From assembly GCF_015840915.1 (NCBI RefSeq), contig NZ_CP060398.1:2418001-2482000 (forward strand): DNA of 64,000 nt, in the 5' to 3' direction. Below are positions 33,351-40,997 of this stretch, piece after piece. The DNA is from Synechococcus sp. CBW1002. GTDB taxonomy: Bacteria; Cyanobacteriota; Cyanobacteriia; PCC-6307; Cyanobiaceae. Under the pieces are notes generated by a model. The model was not told the origin of the DNA and did no database searches. It was given only the letters and a program-made list of their open reading frames with translations. Position numbers and translations under genes: made by a program. Every line of letters starts with the position of its first letter. The first letter of the stretch is position 1.

Positions 33351-33610
33351 TGGCCGGGATGGCGGACGCGGATGCGGCGAAAGCCATGGGGGTCGGCTGT
33401 GGGCTGCCTGTGGGGCACTCCTGCCGTGGGAAACCCGGGCGCGGACGCTGCAGAGGGAGGCTGCCCGCTGACCTGCAGGCCGTGCTCACGGATCAGGCGG
33501 CATGCCAGATAGGCGCTGGTGCGCGCCTCCTCCAGGTGGGGTGAGGCGGTCATCGCCACCAGCTTGCGGACCTTCTCCGCTGCCCGATCCGCCGCTGCGC
33601 TGTCGACCAT
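33260..33610 (-). CDS. DUF2786-like protein with C-terminal zinc-binding motif
   Basis: The N-terminal part of this 116-residue product (E-K-V-R-K-L-V-A-M-T-A-S-P-H-L-E-E-A-R-T, then helices) resembles DUF2786. The C-terminal part has C-R-C-C-G-K-P-I near residue 88 and a final Cys, suggesting a small zinc site. It starts 43 bp from the divergent rightward operon at 33654. Function unknown. Confidence 0.5.
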   Translation of the reverse strand: MVDSAAADRAAEKVRKLVAMTASPHLEEARTSAYLACRLIREHGLQVSGQPPSAASAPGFPTAGVPHRQPTADPHGFRRIRVRHPGHCRCCGKPIALGEWALWCRGNGLRHPLCTP

Positions 33611-33653
33611 GCCCTATTCGCCAATTGGATCAGCTTAGCGAGCCTGTGCCAGC

Positions 33654-33875
33654 ATGGATAAACTGATTCGGCATGCCGAGGTTTCCATGTCCTCGATGAT
33701 GACTCCGCTCTCCGTGCAGTTCACGCTTGAGCAGCGGGACTGGCTGGATGCGCGCACCCGCGGCGGCGTGCTCTCGCGTTCCTCGGTGATTCGGCTCATC
33801 GTGGCCGAGGCCATGGAACGCGAGCAGCTCGCCAGCAAGCCCCGCCAGCGCCAGGTGCTCGATGGCCAGCCCTGA
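33654..33875 (+). CDS. Small ribbon-helix-helix protein
   Basis: This 73-residue product matches the RHH layout: T-P-L-S-V-Q-F-T-L-E-Q-R-D-W-L-D-A-R-T, then S-R-S-S-V-I-R-L-I-V-A-E-A-M. It is the first gene of the rightward replication/packaging block and overlaps the primase-helicase start by 14 bp. It may regulate the divergent promoter region. Confidence 0.55.
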   Translation: MDKLIRHAEVSMSSMMTPLSVQFTLEQRDWLDARTRGGVLSRSSVIRLIVAEAMEREQLASKPRQRQVLDGQP

Positions 33876-36456
33876 AGCGGCCACCAGTCCCGCAAAGGCC
33901 TGCATCGACCGCGGCGCAGCCGAGCAGTTCCTCTCCCTGCTGGGCAAGGACCCTGCCAGCGCCCGGCTGCGTGCCTTCCCCCATCGCGGCAACCCCGCCA
34001 AGGGAGCAATCGGCGCCCGCAAGGGTCCTTTCGAGCTGGCGGTGGCGGAGCAGTGGCAGCGGGAAGGCCGCGGCATTTACCTGGTGATCAACGACGGCGG
34101 CGACCGCAAGAGCGAGATCACGGCCTGCCGGGCGTTCTTTGTGGAATGGGACGACCGGCCTATCGCCTGGCAGCTGAACGCCTGGAAGGAGCTGGGGCTG
34201 CCCGAGCCCTCGCTGATCGTGCTCAGCGGAGGCAAATCTGCCCATTGCTACTGGCTGCTGGAGCAGCCCATCCCGCCAAAGGAGTGGGCGCCGCTGCAGG
34301 CCGAGCTGATCGCCTATGCCAGCGGTGATCCCCACTGCAAGGACGCCTCACGGGTGATGCGGCTGCCGGGCTGCTGGTACGTGGATGCGGCCGGCGAGCC
34401 CACCGCCCTGGTGGAGCTGGTGCATGTGAGCGGCCAGCGCTACGCCCCTGATGACATCTCCCTGGCGCTGCTGCCCGATGAGTTCGCCGAACCCGCTGCA
34501 GACCCTTCAGCCCAGCAAGCAATCCCCCTGGAGGCCCCCTGTGAAGCCTCCGGCACTGGAATTCCGCTGCCTGAGCTGGGCGATGAGGACTTCGGGCCGC
34601 CGCGGCCGCTGGAGCAGATCCGCACCGCCCTGGCCGCCATCCCCCGCCGGGTGGCCGGCAGCAACACCTACTCCGACTACCGCAATCTCCTCTGGGGTTT
34701 GATTCAGGCCTGCGAGCAGGCCGGCCACGACCGGGAGCTGGCGATCGCCCTGATGGAAGCCCACAGCCCCTCGGCCAGCTGCGGCTGGGACATCCGCCAG
34801 GTGGCCAGCTCTGGAGGCGAGCAGATCAGCGCGGCGACTTTCTGGTTCCACGCGCGTCAGCACGGCTGGCTGCCGCCGGAGCCTGCCCACACCCCGAGGC
34901 CTCCTGGTGCGCACGCCACAGGCAGCCGCCGACACCAGGGCGACACCGGTGGGCGCCATCCCGGTGGCAAGGGCACCGACCACACCAGCAATGCCAGGGG
35001 CACCAAAGGAGCTGGCTCTGGCGCAGGCCCGCAGCGCTTCTCGCCTCGGCCCGACACCCGGGTGCGCTGGGGAAAGGTGCACCTGCCGATCAACCGCCGC
35101 CTGAACGCCTTGGAGCACTGCATCCGATCCCTAGTGGGCCGTGAGCGCAACAGCCTGCGCCGCTCGGCCCGCGTGCGCGAGTCCCATGCCGCCCTGCAAC
35201 TCAAAACCGCCCTGCGGCTGCAGGAGATCGGTCAGCTGATCCTCGAGGCCCACGACCTACGCAATGGCAACCGCTTCCGCGGCCTCGATCAGGCCGAGCG
35301 GCTGGCAATGCCGCAACCGGTTGTGGCGTGGGAGATCCCCGGCTGCATCCCACGCCGCGACCTCTCGATCGTGGGCGGCCGGGCCAAGGTGGGCAAGACG
35401 CGGCTGGTGCATGCCCTGGCCCGCTGCCTGCTCTGCGCCGAGGACTTTCTCGGGTTCGGGGCGCCGGAGGAACCGCGGCCGGTGATCCTGGTGACCGATG
35501 ACCAGGGCGACGGCGACACCGCCCAGATGCTGCAGCAGCTCGGGATCTGGGATCACCCGTTGCTGCTCTGGTCGCGCCGGTTCCGGGCCACGGAGGCCAA
35601 CCTCGATGCCCTGCTGGCCTGTCTGGCCGCCCACCCTGGGGCGGTGGTGATCCTCGATTCGCTGCGCTCGATCACCCGCAGCTGCTGCTTTGGCGAGAAC
35701 GATCCGGAGATGGGGTCGCTGATCTATGACCTCAAGCACCAGATCACCGATGCCGGCGGCACGTTGCTGCTGATCCACCACTGCAATAAGGCCAACGACA
35801 CCACCGGCACCGAGGCCCTCTCGGGCCACAACGCCATTGCCGGGGCGGCCAACACGATCCTCACCCTCCACTACCTGGCCAAGGGCAATCGGTTGATCAA
35901 GGATTCACCCCAGCGCCGCCTGGTGCGCGAGGCCCGCTCCGGCCCACCCGCCGATCTGGTGGTGGCGATCGACGGCAACACCGGGGCCTTTGCCCGGCTG
36001 GGCACCTACGACGACCTGCAGGAGCAGCAGGAGCAGGAGAGCGATCTCGATCGCGCCGCTCAGCGGGTGCGCAAGGCCAGCGAAAAGCAGAAGGAGGCCC
36101 TGCGTTATCTCCAGGCGCTGCACACCAACGGTCTGGCCGGGGTGGGCCTGCTGGAGCTGCAGCAGGCGATCGGCATGGCGCCGGCGGAGGCGCGGCTCAA
36201 GCGGGACCTGGAGGGGGAAGCGCTGACCACCTACAAGACACTCCTATGGACTGTCAAGCCCCCGGACGCTCCGGCTGAGCGCCATCGAGGTGGCAGTGCT
36301 GACCAGCTCAGCCACGATGGCCGTGAACCAGCGCTGGCCACGCCGTGGAACCCGTCACCACCTCCAGCGAGCTGCTGCTGTGGGAGGCCATCGACCAGGT
36401 CCGTAGGGCAGAGGACGGTCCTGATCTCTCCCTCGATGAGCTGGCTGAGTGTGTGA
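33862..36456 (+). CDS. Phage replication protein: AEP-like primase fused to RepA-like helicase
   Basis: This 864-residue protein has an N-terminal RepB/AEP-primase-like domain: F-F-V-E-W-D-D metal-binding acids near residue 91, S-G-G-K-S-A-H-C-Y-W near 121, and D-A-S-R-V-M-R-L-P-G near 165. A Gly/Ser/His-rich linker (about 345-390) follows. The C-terminal RecA-fold AAA_25/RepA-like ATPase has Walker A G-R-A-K-V-G-K-T near 508 and Walker B V-V-I-L-D-S near 594. A winged-helix tail begins near 740. The last 70 residues or so lose recognisable structure and overlap the next gene by 112 bp, suggesting a damaged 3' end. It would prime and unwind DNA at the element's origin. Confidence 0.75.
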   Translation: MASPEAATSPAKACIDRGAAEQFLSLLGKDPASARLRAFPHRGNPAKGAIGARKGPFELAVAEQWQREGRGIYLVINDGGDRKSEITACRAFFVEWDDRPIAWQLNAWKELGLPEPSLIVLSGGKSAHCYWLLEQPIPPKEWAPLQAELIAYASGDPHCKDASRVMRLPGCWYVDAAGEPTALVELVHVSGQRYAPDDISLALLPDEFAEPAADPSAQQAIPLEAPCEASGTGIPLPELGDEDFGPPRPLEQIRTALAAIPRRVAGSNTYSDYRNLLWGLIQACEQAGHDRELAIALMEAHSPSASCGWDIRQVASSGGEQISAATFWFHARQHGWLPPEPAHTPRPPGAHATGSRRHQGDTGGRHPGGKGTDHTSNARGTKGAGSGAGPQRFSPRPDTRVRWGKVHLPINRRLNALEHCIRSLVGRERNSLRRSARVRESHAALQLKTALRLQEIGQLILEAHDLRNGNRFRGLDQAERLAMPQPVVAWEIPGCIPRRDLSIVGGRAKVGKTRLVHALARCLLCAEDFLGFGAPEEPRPVILVTDDQGDGDTAQMLQQLGIWDHPLLLWSRRFRATEANLDALLACLAAHPGAVVILDSLRSITRSCCFGENDPEMGSLIYDLKHQITDAGGTLLLIHHCNKANDTTGTEALSGHNAIAGAANTILTLHYLAKGNRLIKDSPQRRLVREARSGPPADLVVAIDGNTGAFARLGTYDDLQEQQEQESDLDRAAQRVRKASEKQKEALRYLQALHTNGLAGVGLLELQQAIGMAPAEARLKRDLEGEALTTYKTLLWTVKPPDAPAERHRGGSADQLSHDGREPALATPWNPSPPPASCCCGRPSTRSVGQRTVLISPSMSWLSV

Positions 36457-36992
36457 TGGCCGCCCTGGGTTCATCGCTGTCGCTGCAGCAGATCTGCAGA
36501 GCGGCTGATGGCTTGCTGCACCTGGCCGACGATCCCAGCCAAGGGAGCGCCGCACGGCAGGTTCCTGTGGTCGATGTGCAGGCCGTGCAGGAGAGGGCGC
36601 TGAATCTCTTGGATTGGCAGGAGCTGGAGGATGGCGACGATCGCAGCGACAACCAGAAGCTGATCGACAACGCCACCGATCCCGACACCGTGCTCGTGCG
36701 CGATCCCTCCGCCACTCCGGAGCTGCAGGAGATCGGCATCCTCGAGCTCCTGCAGCGCTATCCCTGTCGCGGCAACGATGCCCGCTGGAGCCCCGACGAT
36801 GCCATCGCCTTCCTGGAGACAAAGGCCCGCTGGCTGGATGCGGCACTGGAGACCTGGGAGGCCGATGGCGAGGCCATGGCCGACGACAGCGACGTGAGCG
36901 AGGCCAAAGCCGTCGTGCTGGTCGTGCCGGAGAAGCCTGGCCAGGCGTTGCTGTCCGAGGTGCTCGACGTGCTGATCCCCGTGGAGGAGTGA
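36345..36992 (+). CDS. Acidic helical phage protein, unknown
   Basis: The 215-residue product starts at GTG, is strongly acidic and predominantly helical, and has no motif I recognise. It overlaps the disordered 3' end of the primase-helicase gene and is followed 21 bp later by a perfect 21-bp hairpin. It could be a replication accessory protein or passenger DNA. Confidence 0.45.
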   Translation: MEPVTTSSELLLWEAIDQVRRAEDGPDLSLDELAECVMAALGSSLSLQQICRAADGLLHLADDPSQGSAARQVPVVDVQAVQERALNLLDWQELEDGDDRSDNQKLIDNATDPDTVLVRDPSATPELQEIGILELLQRYPCRGNDARWSPDDAIAFLETKARWLDAALETWEADGEAMADDSDVSEAKAVVLVVPEKPGQALLSEVLDVLIPVEE

Positions 36993-37013
36993 ACCACCGG
37001 CCGGCTCTCGTTC

Positions 37014-37060
37014 TGGCAGATCCGTTGCCTGCCGCCCCACGGCAGGCAACGGATCTGCCA
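37014..37060. terminator. Perfect 21-bp hairpin between the acidic gene and the IS110 gene
   Basis: Arms 37014-37034 and 37040-37060 are exact reverse complements with a 5-nt loop (CCCCA). There is no T-run on either side, so it is not a classical intrinsic terminator, although it would be a very stable RNA hairpin between two converging genes. It could alternatively be a target structure for the IS. Confidence 0.45.
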
Positions 37061-37094
37061 GGAGCCTGGGCTACTGGAGCAATCCTGCTGGCGA

Positions 37095-38177
37095 TCAGGC
37101 CGTTGCGGTGCGAACGGCGGGACCGCCGCGCAGGATGCCGAACACCTCGCGGGCGACGAACCGCTTGAGGCAGCGGATGATCTCCTTCATCGAGCGTCCT
37201 TCTGCCGTGCGTCGTTCGACGTACTCCCGGGTCTGCTGATGCCGCTGCAGCCGGCAGATCACGATGCGGTGCAGGGCGCAGTTGGCCTGGCGGTTGCCGC
37301 TGCGGTTCAGCCGGTGCCGCACCACCTTGCCCGAACTGGCGGGCAGTGGATTGACGCCACAGAGGGCAGCGAATGACGCCTCGGATTTCATCCGTTCCTG
37401 GTTGTCGCCAACTGCCACAACGAGGGTGGCACTGATGTCCACACCCACGCCGTAGGTGTTCCGCAGCTCGGGGCACAGCTGCATGGTCAGTCGATCCAGC
37501 TGCGTGACGGTTTCCTTGAGCTCCTCATCCAGCTGCTGGATGCGGCGCGCCAGGATGCGCAGGGTCATCTTGGCGGCCGCCTGAGGGGTGGTGATCTCGC
37601 CAGAACGCAGGCCTGTGCAGCTTTCGAGCAGCTCCTTTCTCTTGAGCCGCTGCAGCCGTTCCCGCAACGCTGCCGGCGCCGTCACCACGATGGCGTGCAG
37701 CTGATTGAGGGCTGCGGTGCGGTTCGCGGTGGCCGAATCCTTGGCCACCTTGAGCATGCGGATCATCTCCACCAAAGCGTCGCCCGCCTTGGGGATGACG
37801 CTGGCCGTTCCGGCGATACAGGCCCGTGCTGCGGCCTCCGCATCGATGGTGTCGTCCTTACCGATGCGCCGCCGCGTGGAGCGATCCGGCCGGTTCACTT
37901 CTACCACTGCCATCCCTGCGGCCTGCAGGGCGCGGCAGAGCCCGGCGCCGTAGCAACCGGTTCCCTCCACGGCGAATACCGGGTTGGAGCCGAATGCTGC
38001 GGCCCAGCGGATCAGCTCCTGGTAGCCACTGCGTTTGGCATCCAGCTTGAGGCTGCCCAGCCAGCCGCCATTGGCGCCCAGGGCCACCGCCATGTGCGTG
38101 AGTTTGTGGGTGTCAATGCCGACCACCACATCGTGGCCAGTGCTGATCTCGGGGGCATGTGCTGTCGCTGCGCTCAT
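37095..38177 (-). mobile_element. IS110-family transposase gene
   Basis: This 360-residue DEDD transposase has an N-terminal RuvC-like domain (D22 in G-I-D-T-H-K, Glu in A-V-E-G-T-G, the D-D-T-I-D-A pair) and a C-terminal Transposase_20 domain with the catalytic serine in L-P-A-S-S-G-K. ATG 38177 is preferred; a longer frame begins at 38204 inside a stem structure. IS110 elements lack terminal inverted repeats and are guided by a bridge RNA from a non-coding flank. The ends cannot be fixed from sequence alone. The element interrupts the phage replication block. Confidence 0.92.
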
Positions 38178-38189
38178 GACTGCTGGGGA

Positions 38190-38390
38190 CGGGAGGGGGT
38201 GCAACCAACCGGGCAGACGGACAGGCCATTGACGGGACGGGAACGTCGGACTCCTATGAGGTCACGGGACTTCCCGGCTGGTTGCCCCACCGCACGGACC
38301 GACAGGTCTTGTGAAAGACACCACCCCAAACTGGAGAAGGTCCGCCATGAGCAGGGTCAGGCCCGCGCTGGTGGGGTCCCGAAATCATCA
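38190..38390 (-). ncRNA. Candidate IS110 bridge RNA region
   Basis: About 200 bp of apparently non-coding DNA precedes the transposase start. It contains a long imperfect stem, GGTGCAACCAACCGGG (38198-38213) pairing with CCCGGCTGGTTGCCCC (38273-38288) at 14 of 16 positions, with smaller stems between and after. In characterised IS110-group elements the bridge RNA comes from this side. Boundaries and loops are not resolved. Confidence 0.35.
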
Positions 38391-38531
38391 ATGGCCATGG
38401 GCCGCTTCCTCGGCAGCCTGGACGGCTTGGTTACAGCCACCAGGGTGGGCACCAGCGGCGCCAGTTACTACCTCCGCTATGGGCTCAGTGACGCCGGCGC
38501 GGAGTGGCTGGCGCGTGAGTTTGATCTATAG
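38391..38531 (+). pseudogene. Orphan winged-helix C-terminal fragment
   Basis: The 46 codons from ATG 38391 read R-F-L-G-S-L-D-G-L-V-T-A-T-R-V-G and then Y-Y-L-R-Y-G-L-S-D-A-G-A-E-W-L. This is the recognition-helix/wing pattern at the end of a winged-helix domain. The frame is open upstream (G-V-P-K-S-S-M precedes the ATG) but runs into the IS110 flank. It looks like the severed 3' end of a gene, possibly the primase-helicase whose own tail is disordered, displaced by the IS insertion. Confidence 0.4.
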
Positions 38532-38537
38532 GGGGTG

Positions 38538-38901
38538 GATTCTTGCGATTCTTTGGATCTTCCTGCAGCGCAATTGATCTGACGCTTCTGGCAGAGCGGA
38601 CTCTCTCAGGATTCTCTGGATTCTTTGCTGGCCACCGCCAGTCCGACGCTGCTCACGGGCGACTGAACCACAACCGCTGGAGAAGGAGCTGGATTCGTTG
38701 GATTCTTTGGCCCCCTCACCAGCGCAGCCACTTTGGAGCGCCAAGCGGGCTGGATCCGTTCTGGATTCTTGGGATTCTTTGGGGGACCTCACTCCCTGCA
38801 GCAGACAGTCCCTGGGGATCAAAGAATCCAAAGTATCCAAAGAATCTCACGTTCGATCTTCTGCCCAGATCCCCTGCGCTGCAACGGGGTCCAAAGAATC
38901 C
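38538..38901. repeat. Array of 9-bp GGATTCTTT units in six spaced blocks
   Basis: Tandem nonamers occur in blocks at 38538-38555, 38609-38626, 38691-38708 and 38752-38780 on the plus strand (GGATTCTTT or one-base variants). They recur inverted at 38821-38847 (three units) and 38893-38901. Blocks are spaced about 60-80 bp. The 400-bp interval 38532-38934 otherwise holds no convincing gene. It follows the replication genes and precedes a nuclease gene, so an iteron-type origin or protein-binding array is possible. Confidence 0.75.
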
Positions 38902-38934
38902 AACCAATTTGGTGTATCTCGTGAGGTTCTGGTG

Positions 38935-39645
38935 ATGCCGACGACAACCTCCGCGCATGTCTTCGATCGCCAGATCGCTGCCGGTCCCTGGCTCAGGCCG
39001 ATCCCAGGCCTGCGGCGCACCGACCCGGAGCACCGCTACTGGCTGGGGGAGCACCTGTTCGCGGTGTCCGTCACCGGCGTGATCGGCTCAACCAAGAGCG
39101 AATGGGCGATGGCCCGCATCGAGGCCACCCGCCACGTCTGGGAGCCGCGGGGCCACACCGTGCACCTGGCGCTGGAGGCCCTGCTGCACAGCCGCTTCCA
39201 TCCCCTGCCCCAGCAACGCCAGCAGGCCAGCCGACTGCTGCAGCACCTGCGCTCTGGCGACTACCGGGACTGGATCGAGCCGTTGCTGGCCCACCCCCAC
39301 TGGCAGCAGGTGACGGTGATCGCTTCCGAGCGCCCCACCTGCTGCCTGATCCGGAACCTGGCCGGCACCTACGACACCGGCTACATCCAGCAGGCCGATG
39401 GCCTGCGGGTGCTCGCTGACCTCAAGACCCTCTCCAGGCCCGGATCGGGCAGCTACTGCACCCGCGCCCAGCTGGGTGGCTACATGGCACTGGAAGCCAC
39501 CTGGGGCGTGCACTACGACGCAGGCCAGACGATCTGGGCCCGGCCGGGGGAGACCCGCTTCTCGCCGCTGTATTCCCGCGAGGAATGCCTGGCCGCCTGG
39601 GCAGCGGCGTGGGCGGGCTACGTGAGCAGGTTCCGGCCCTGGTGA
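38935..39645 (+). CDS. PD-(D/E)XK superfamily nuclease (RecB/Cas4-like)
   Basis: This 236-residue protein has a central D-G-L-R-V-L-A-D-L-K-T motif (Asp and Lys of the D-x-K core) followed by Q-L-G-G-Y-M-A-L. The latter matches the QxxxY motif of RecB-like/phage exonucleases. Phage enzymes of this class process double-stranded ends for recombination-dependent replication. ATG 38935 starts after the 9-bp repeat array; the longer upstream frame is repeat-encoded and unlikely. Confidence 0.65.
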   Translation: MPTTTSAHVFDRQIAAGPWLRPIPGLRRTDPEHRYWLGEHLFAVSVTGVIGSTKSEWAMARIEATRHVWEPRGHTVHLALEALLHSRFHPLPQQRQQASRLLQHLRSGDYRDWIEPLLAHPHWQQVTVIASERPTCCLIRNLAGTYDTGYIQQADGLRVLADLKTLSRPGSGSYCTRAQLGGYMALEATWGVHYDAGQTIWARPGETRFSPLYSREECLAAWAAAWAGYVSRFRPW

Positions 39646-39741
39646 TGGACTCTCCGAACCGATGTATTCGGACTATCGAGCCGCTATGGTTTGTTGCAGG
39701 TCGCTTGCTCGCGCCTCTTTGCTCCTTCGCTGGCTCTGCTG

Positions 39742-40089
39742 ATGGCTGCCACCACCGCCAGCTCTGCTCGAATGGCTGGCGCCGCCCTCGACGCGCTGCT
39801 CGATCGCATCACGGTCCTCAAGCTGCAGCAAAAAAGCATCGACGCCGAGCTCTCCCCGCTGCTGGAGCAACTCAGCGGGGCCCTGGAGGCCGGCGAGCTG
39901 GATGCCTCCTTCTCCCACAACGGCTGCAGCTTCTGCTGGTCGGCCGGGCGCACCAGCTACGCCTACCCCGAGCCGCTGCAACAGCAGGAGCAGGCCCTCA
40001 AGGAGGCCCAGCGGCTGGCGGTCGCCACCGGCGCCGCCAGGGAGAAGCACGGCAAGGCGTTCTGGACGATCAAGCCGGGCCGGAGCTGA
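39742..40089 (+). CDS. Small helical phage protein, unknown
   Basis: This 115-residue product has a coiled-coil-like segment (L-D-R-I-T-V-L-K-L-Q-Q-K-S-I-D-A-E-L near residue 20) and a C-terminal helix with K-H-G-K-A-F-W-T-I-K. The arrangement resembles small phage proteins that sit beside replication genes, but I assign no function. The next gene begins 3 bp later. Confidence 0.5.
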   Translation: MAATTASSARMAGAALDALLDRITVLKLQQKSIDAELSPLLEQLSGALEAGELDASFSHNGCSFCWSAGRTSYAYPEPLQQQEQALKEAQRLAVATGAAREKHGKAFWTIKPGRS

Positions 40090-40092
40090 ACG

Positions 40093-40452
40093 ATGGCCAA
40101 TCCCCAGAAGCGCAAGGGGGATGCGGCCGAGCGGGAAGCGGCCCAGCTGCTGAGCGATCTGCTGGGCCTGGTGGTGCGCCGCAAGCTCGGCGCCGGCCGC
40201 ACCACCACGGCCGGTGGTGACACCGGCGACCTCGATGGCGTGCCGGCCCATGTGATCCAGGTGGCCAGTTGGGCCAACACCGCCGCCGCGGCCCGTCTCA
40301 AGCCTGATGAGGCCGCCCTGCAGGCCGAGCACGCCGCCGTGCCGTTCGCGGCGACATTGGTGCGCTTTCGCGGCGGCACCTGGCGGGTGGTGCTCACCCC
40401 CGAGCAGTGGGCCGCCTATGTGCGGCTGATCCTGCGGGAGGGCCTGCTGTGA
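40093..40452 (+). CDS. PD-(D/E)XK endonuclease, possible Holliday-junction resolvase
   Basis: The 119-residue protein starts with K-R-K-G-D-A-A-E-R-E-A-A-Q-L-L, and then has a G-D-T-G-D-L-D-G-V-P...I-Q-V-A-S block. The early Glu, the central Asp and the strand after it fit small phage PD-(D/E)XK resolvase-like enzymes that resolve branched DNA before packaging, although Gln-Val replaces the usual E/Q-x-K ending. It is immediately upstream of the terminase genes. Confidence 0.5.
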   Translation: MANPQKRKGDAAEREAAQLLSDLLGLVVRRKLGAGRTTTAGGDTGDLDGVPAHVIQVASWANTAAAARLKPDEAALQAEHAAVPFAATLVRFRGGTWRVVLTPEQWAAYVRLILREGLL

Positions 40453-40997
40453 GCCGCCGTGCCTCAGCCAAGCCAGCCGGCAGCGGAGAACCCCAGACCC
40501 CGGATGCCGATCAGGCGTTGCTGAACGAGCTGCGCCAGGCGCCGGCCCAACAGGATGCCGATGGCCAGCCCGTCTGGCCGGCGGCGGATCCCAGCCGACC
40601 GGTGGGCAAGGGCAACCCGCCACGGGGCCGCCGCAGCCAGAACCACAAACCGCGCGCCACCCACATGGAGGTGGAGACGCGCATTGCCGAGGCGCAGCTG
40701 TGGATCGCCCAGCGGCTGCCACTGGCAAAGATCAGGGAAAAAGCAGCCCAGAACTGGGGAATCACCAACATCAAAACGATCAGCCGCTACCTGGCTCTGG
40801 CGCGGCAGCGGATGGTGGAGGAGCTGATCACCGACCGCCGCAGGCATCAGGCCGAGCAGATCTTTGCCCTCAATGACTGCGCCAGGCGTGCGATGGACGC
40901 CGAGCAGTTCAACGCGGCTGTGGGCGCCTTCCGGGTGATTGCTGAGATCGGCGGGCTTCTGCGGGCACCGATCAAGCCGCCGGAGCCCAGGGCGTGA
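40449..40997 (+). CDS. Terminase small subunit-like protein
   Basis: This 182-residue product starts at GTG 40449 and overlaps both neighbours by 4 bp. After a disordered Pro-rich N-terminus, a helical HTH-like segment (A-Q-L-W-I-A-Q-R-L-P-L-A-K-I-R-E-K-A) and a long helical region follow. This is consistent with DNA-recognition small terminases. The identification relies chiefly on its place directly before the large terminase. Confidence 0.6.
   Translation: MSRRASAKPAGSGEPQTPDADQALLNELRQAPAQQDADGQPVWPAADPSRPVGKGNPPRGRRSQNHKPRATHMEVETRIAEAQLWIAQRLPLAKIREKAAQNWGITNIKTISRYLALARQRMVEELITDRRRHQAEQIFALNDCARRAMDAEQFNAAVGAFRVIAEIGGLLRAPIKPPEPRA

Noticed and set aside
37695-38531. A 278-codon plus-strand frame opposite the IS110 transposase
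   Set aside because: Most of it is transposase antisense; only the last 46 codons or so resemble a real winged-helix end and are listed separately.
38538-38901. Possible CRISPR array because of short repeats at regular spacing
   Set aside because: The units are 9 bp, tandem within blocks and inverted in the last two blocks; no cas genes are near.
38543-38935. A 130-codon plus-strand frame over the 9-bp repeats
   Set aside because: It is made of repeat-derived peptides rich in W, I, L, F and P and overlaps the nuclease start; it looks like a by-product of the repeat.
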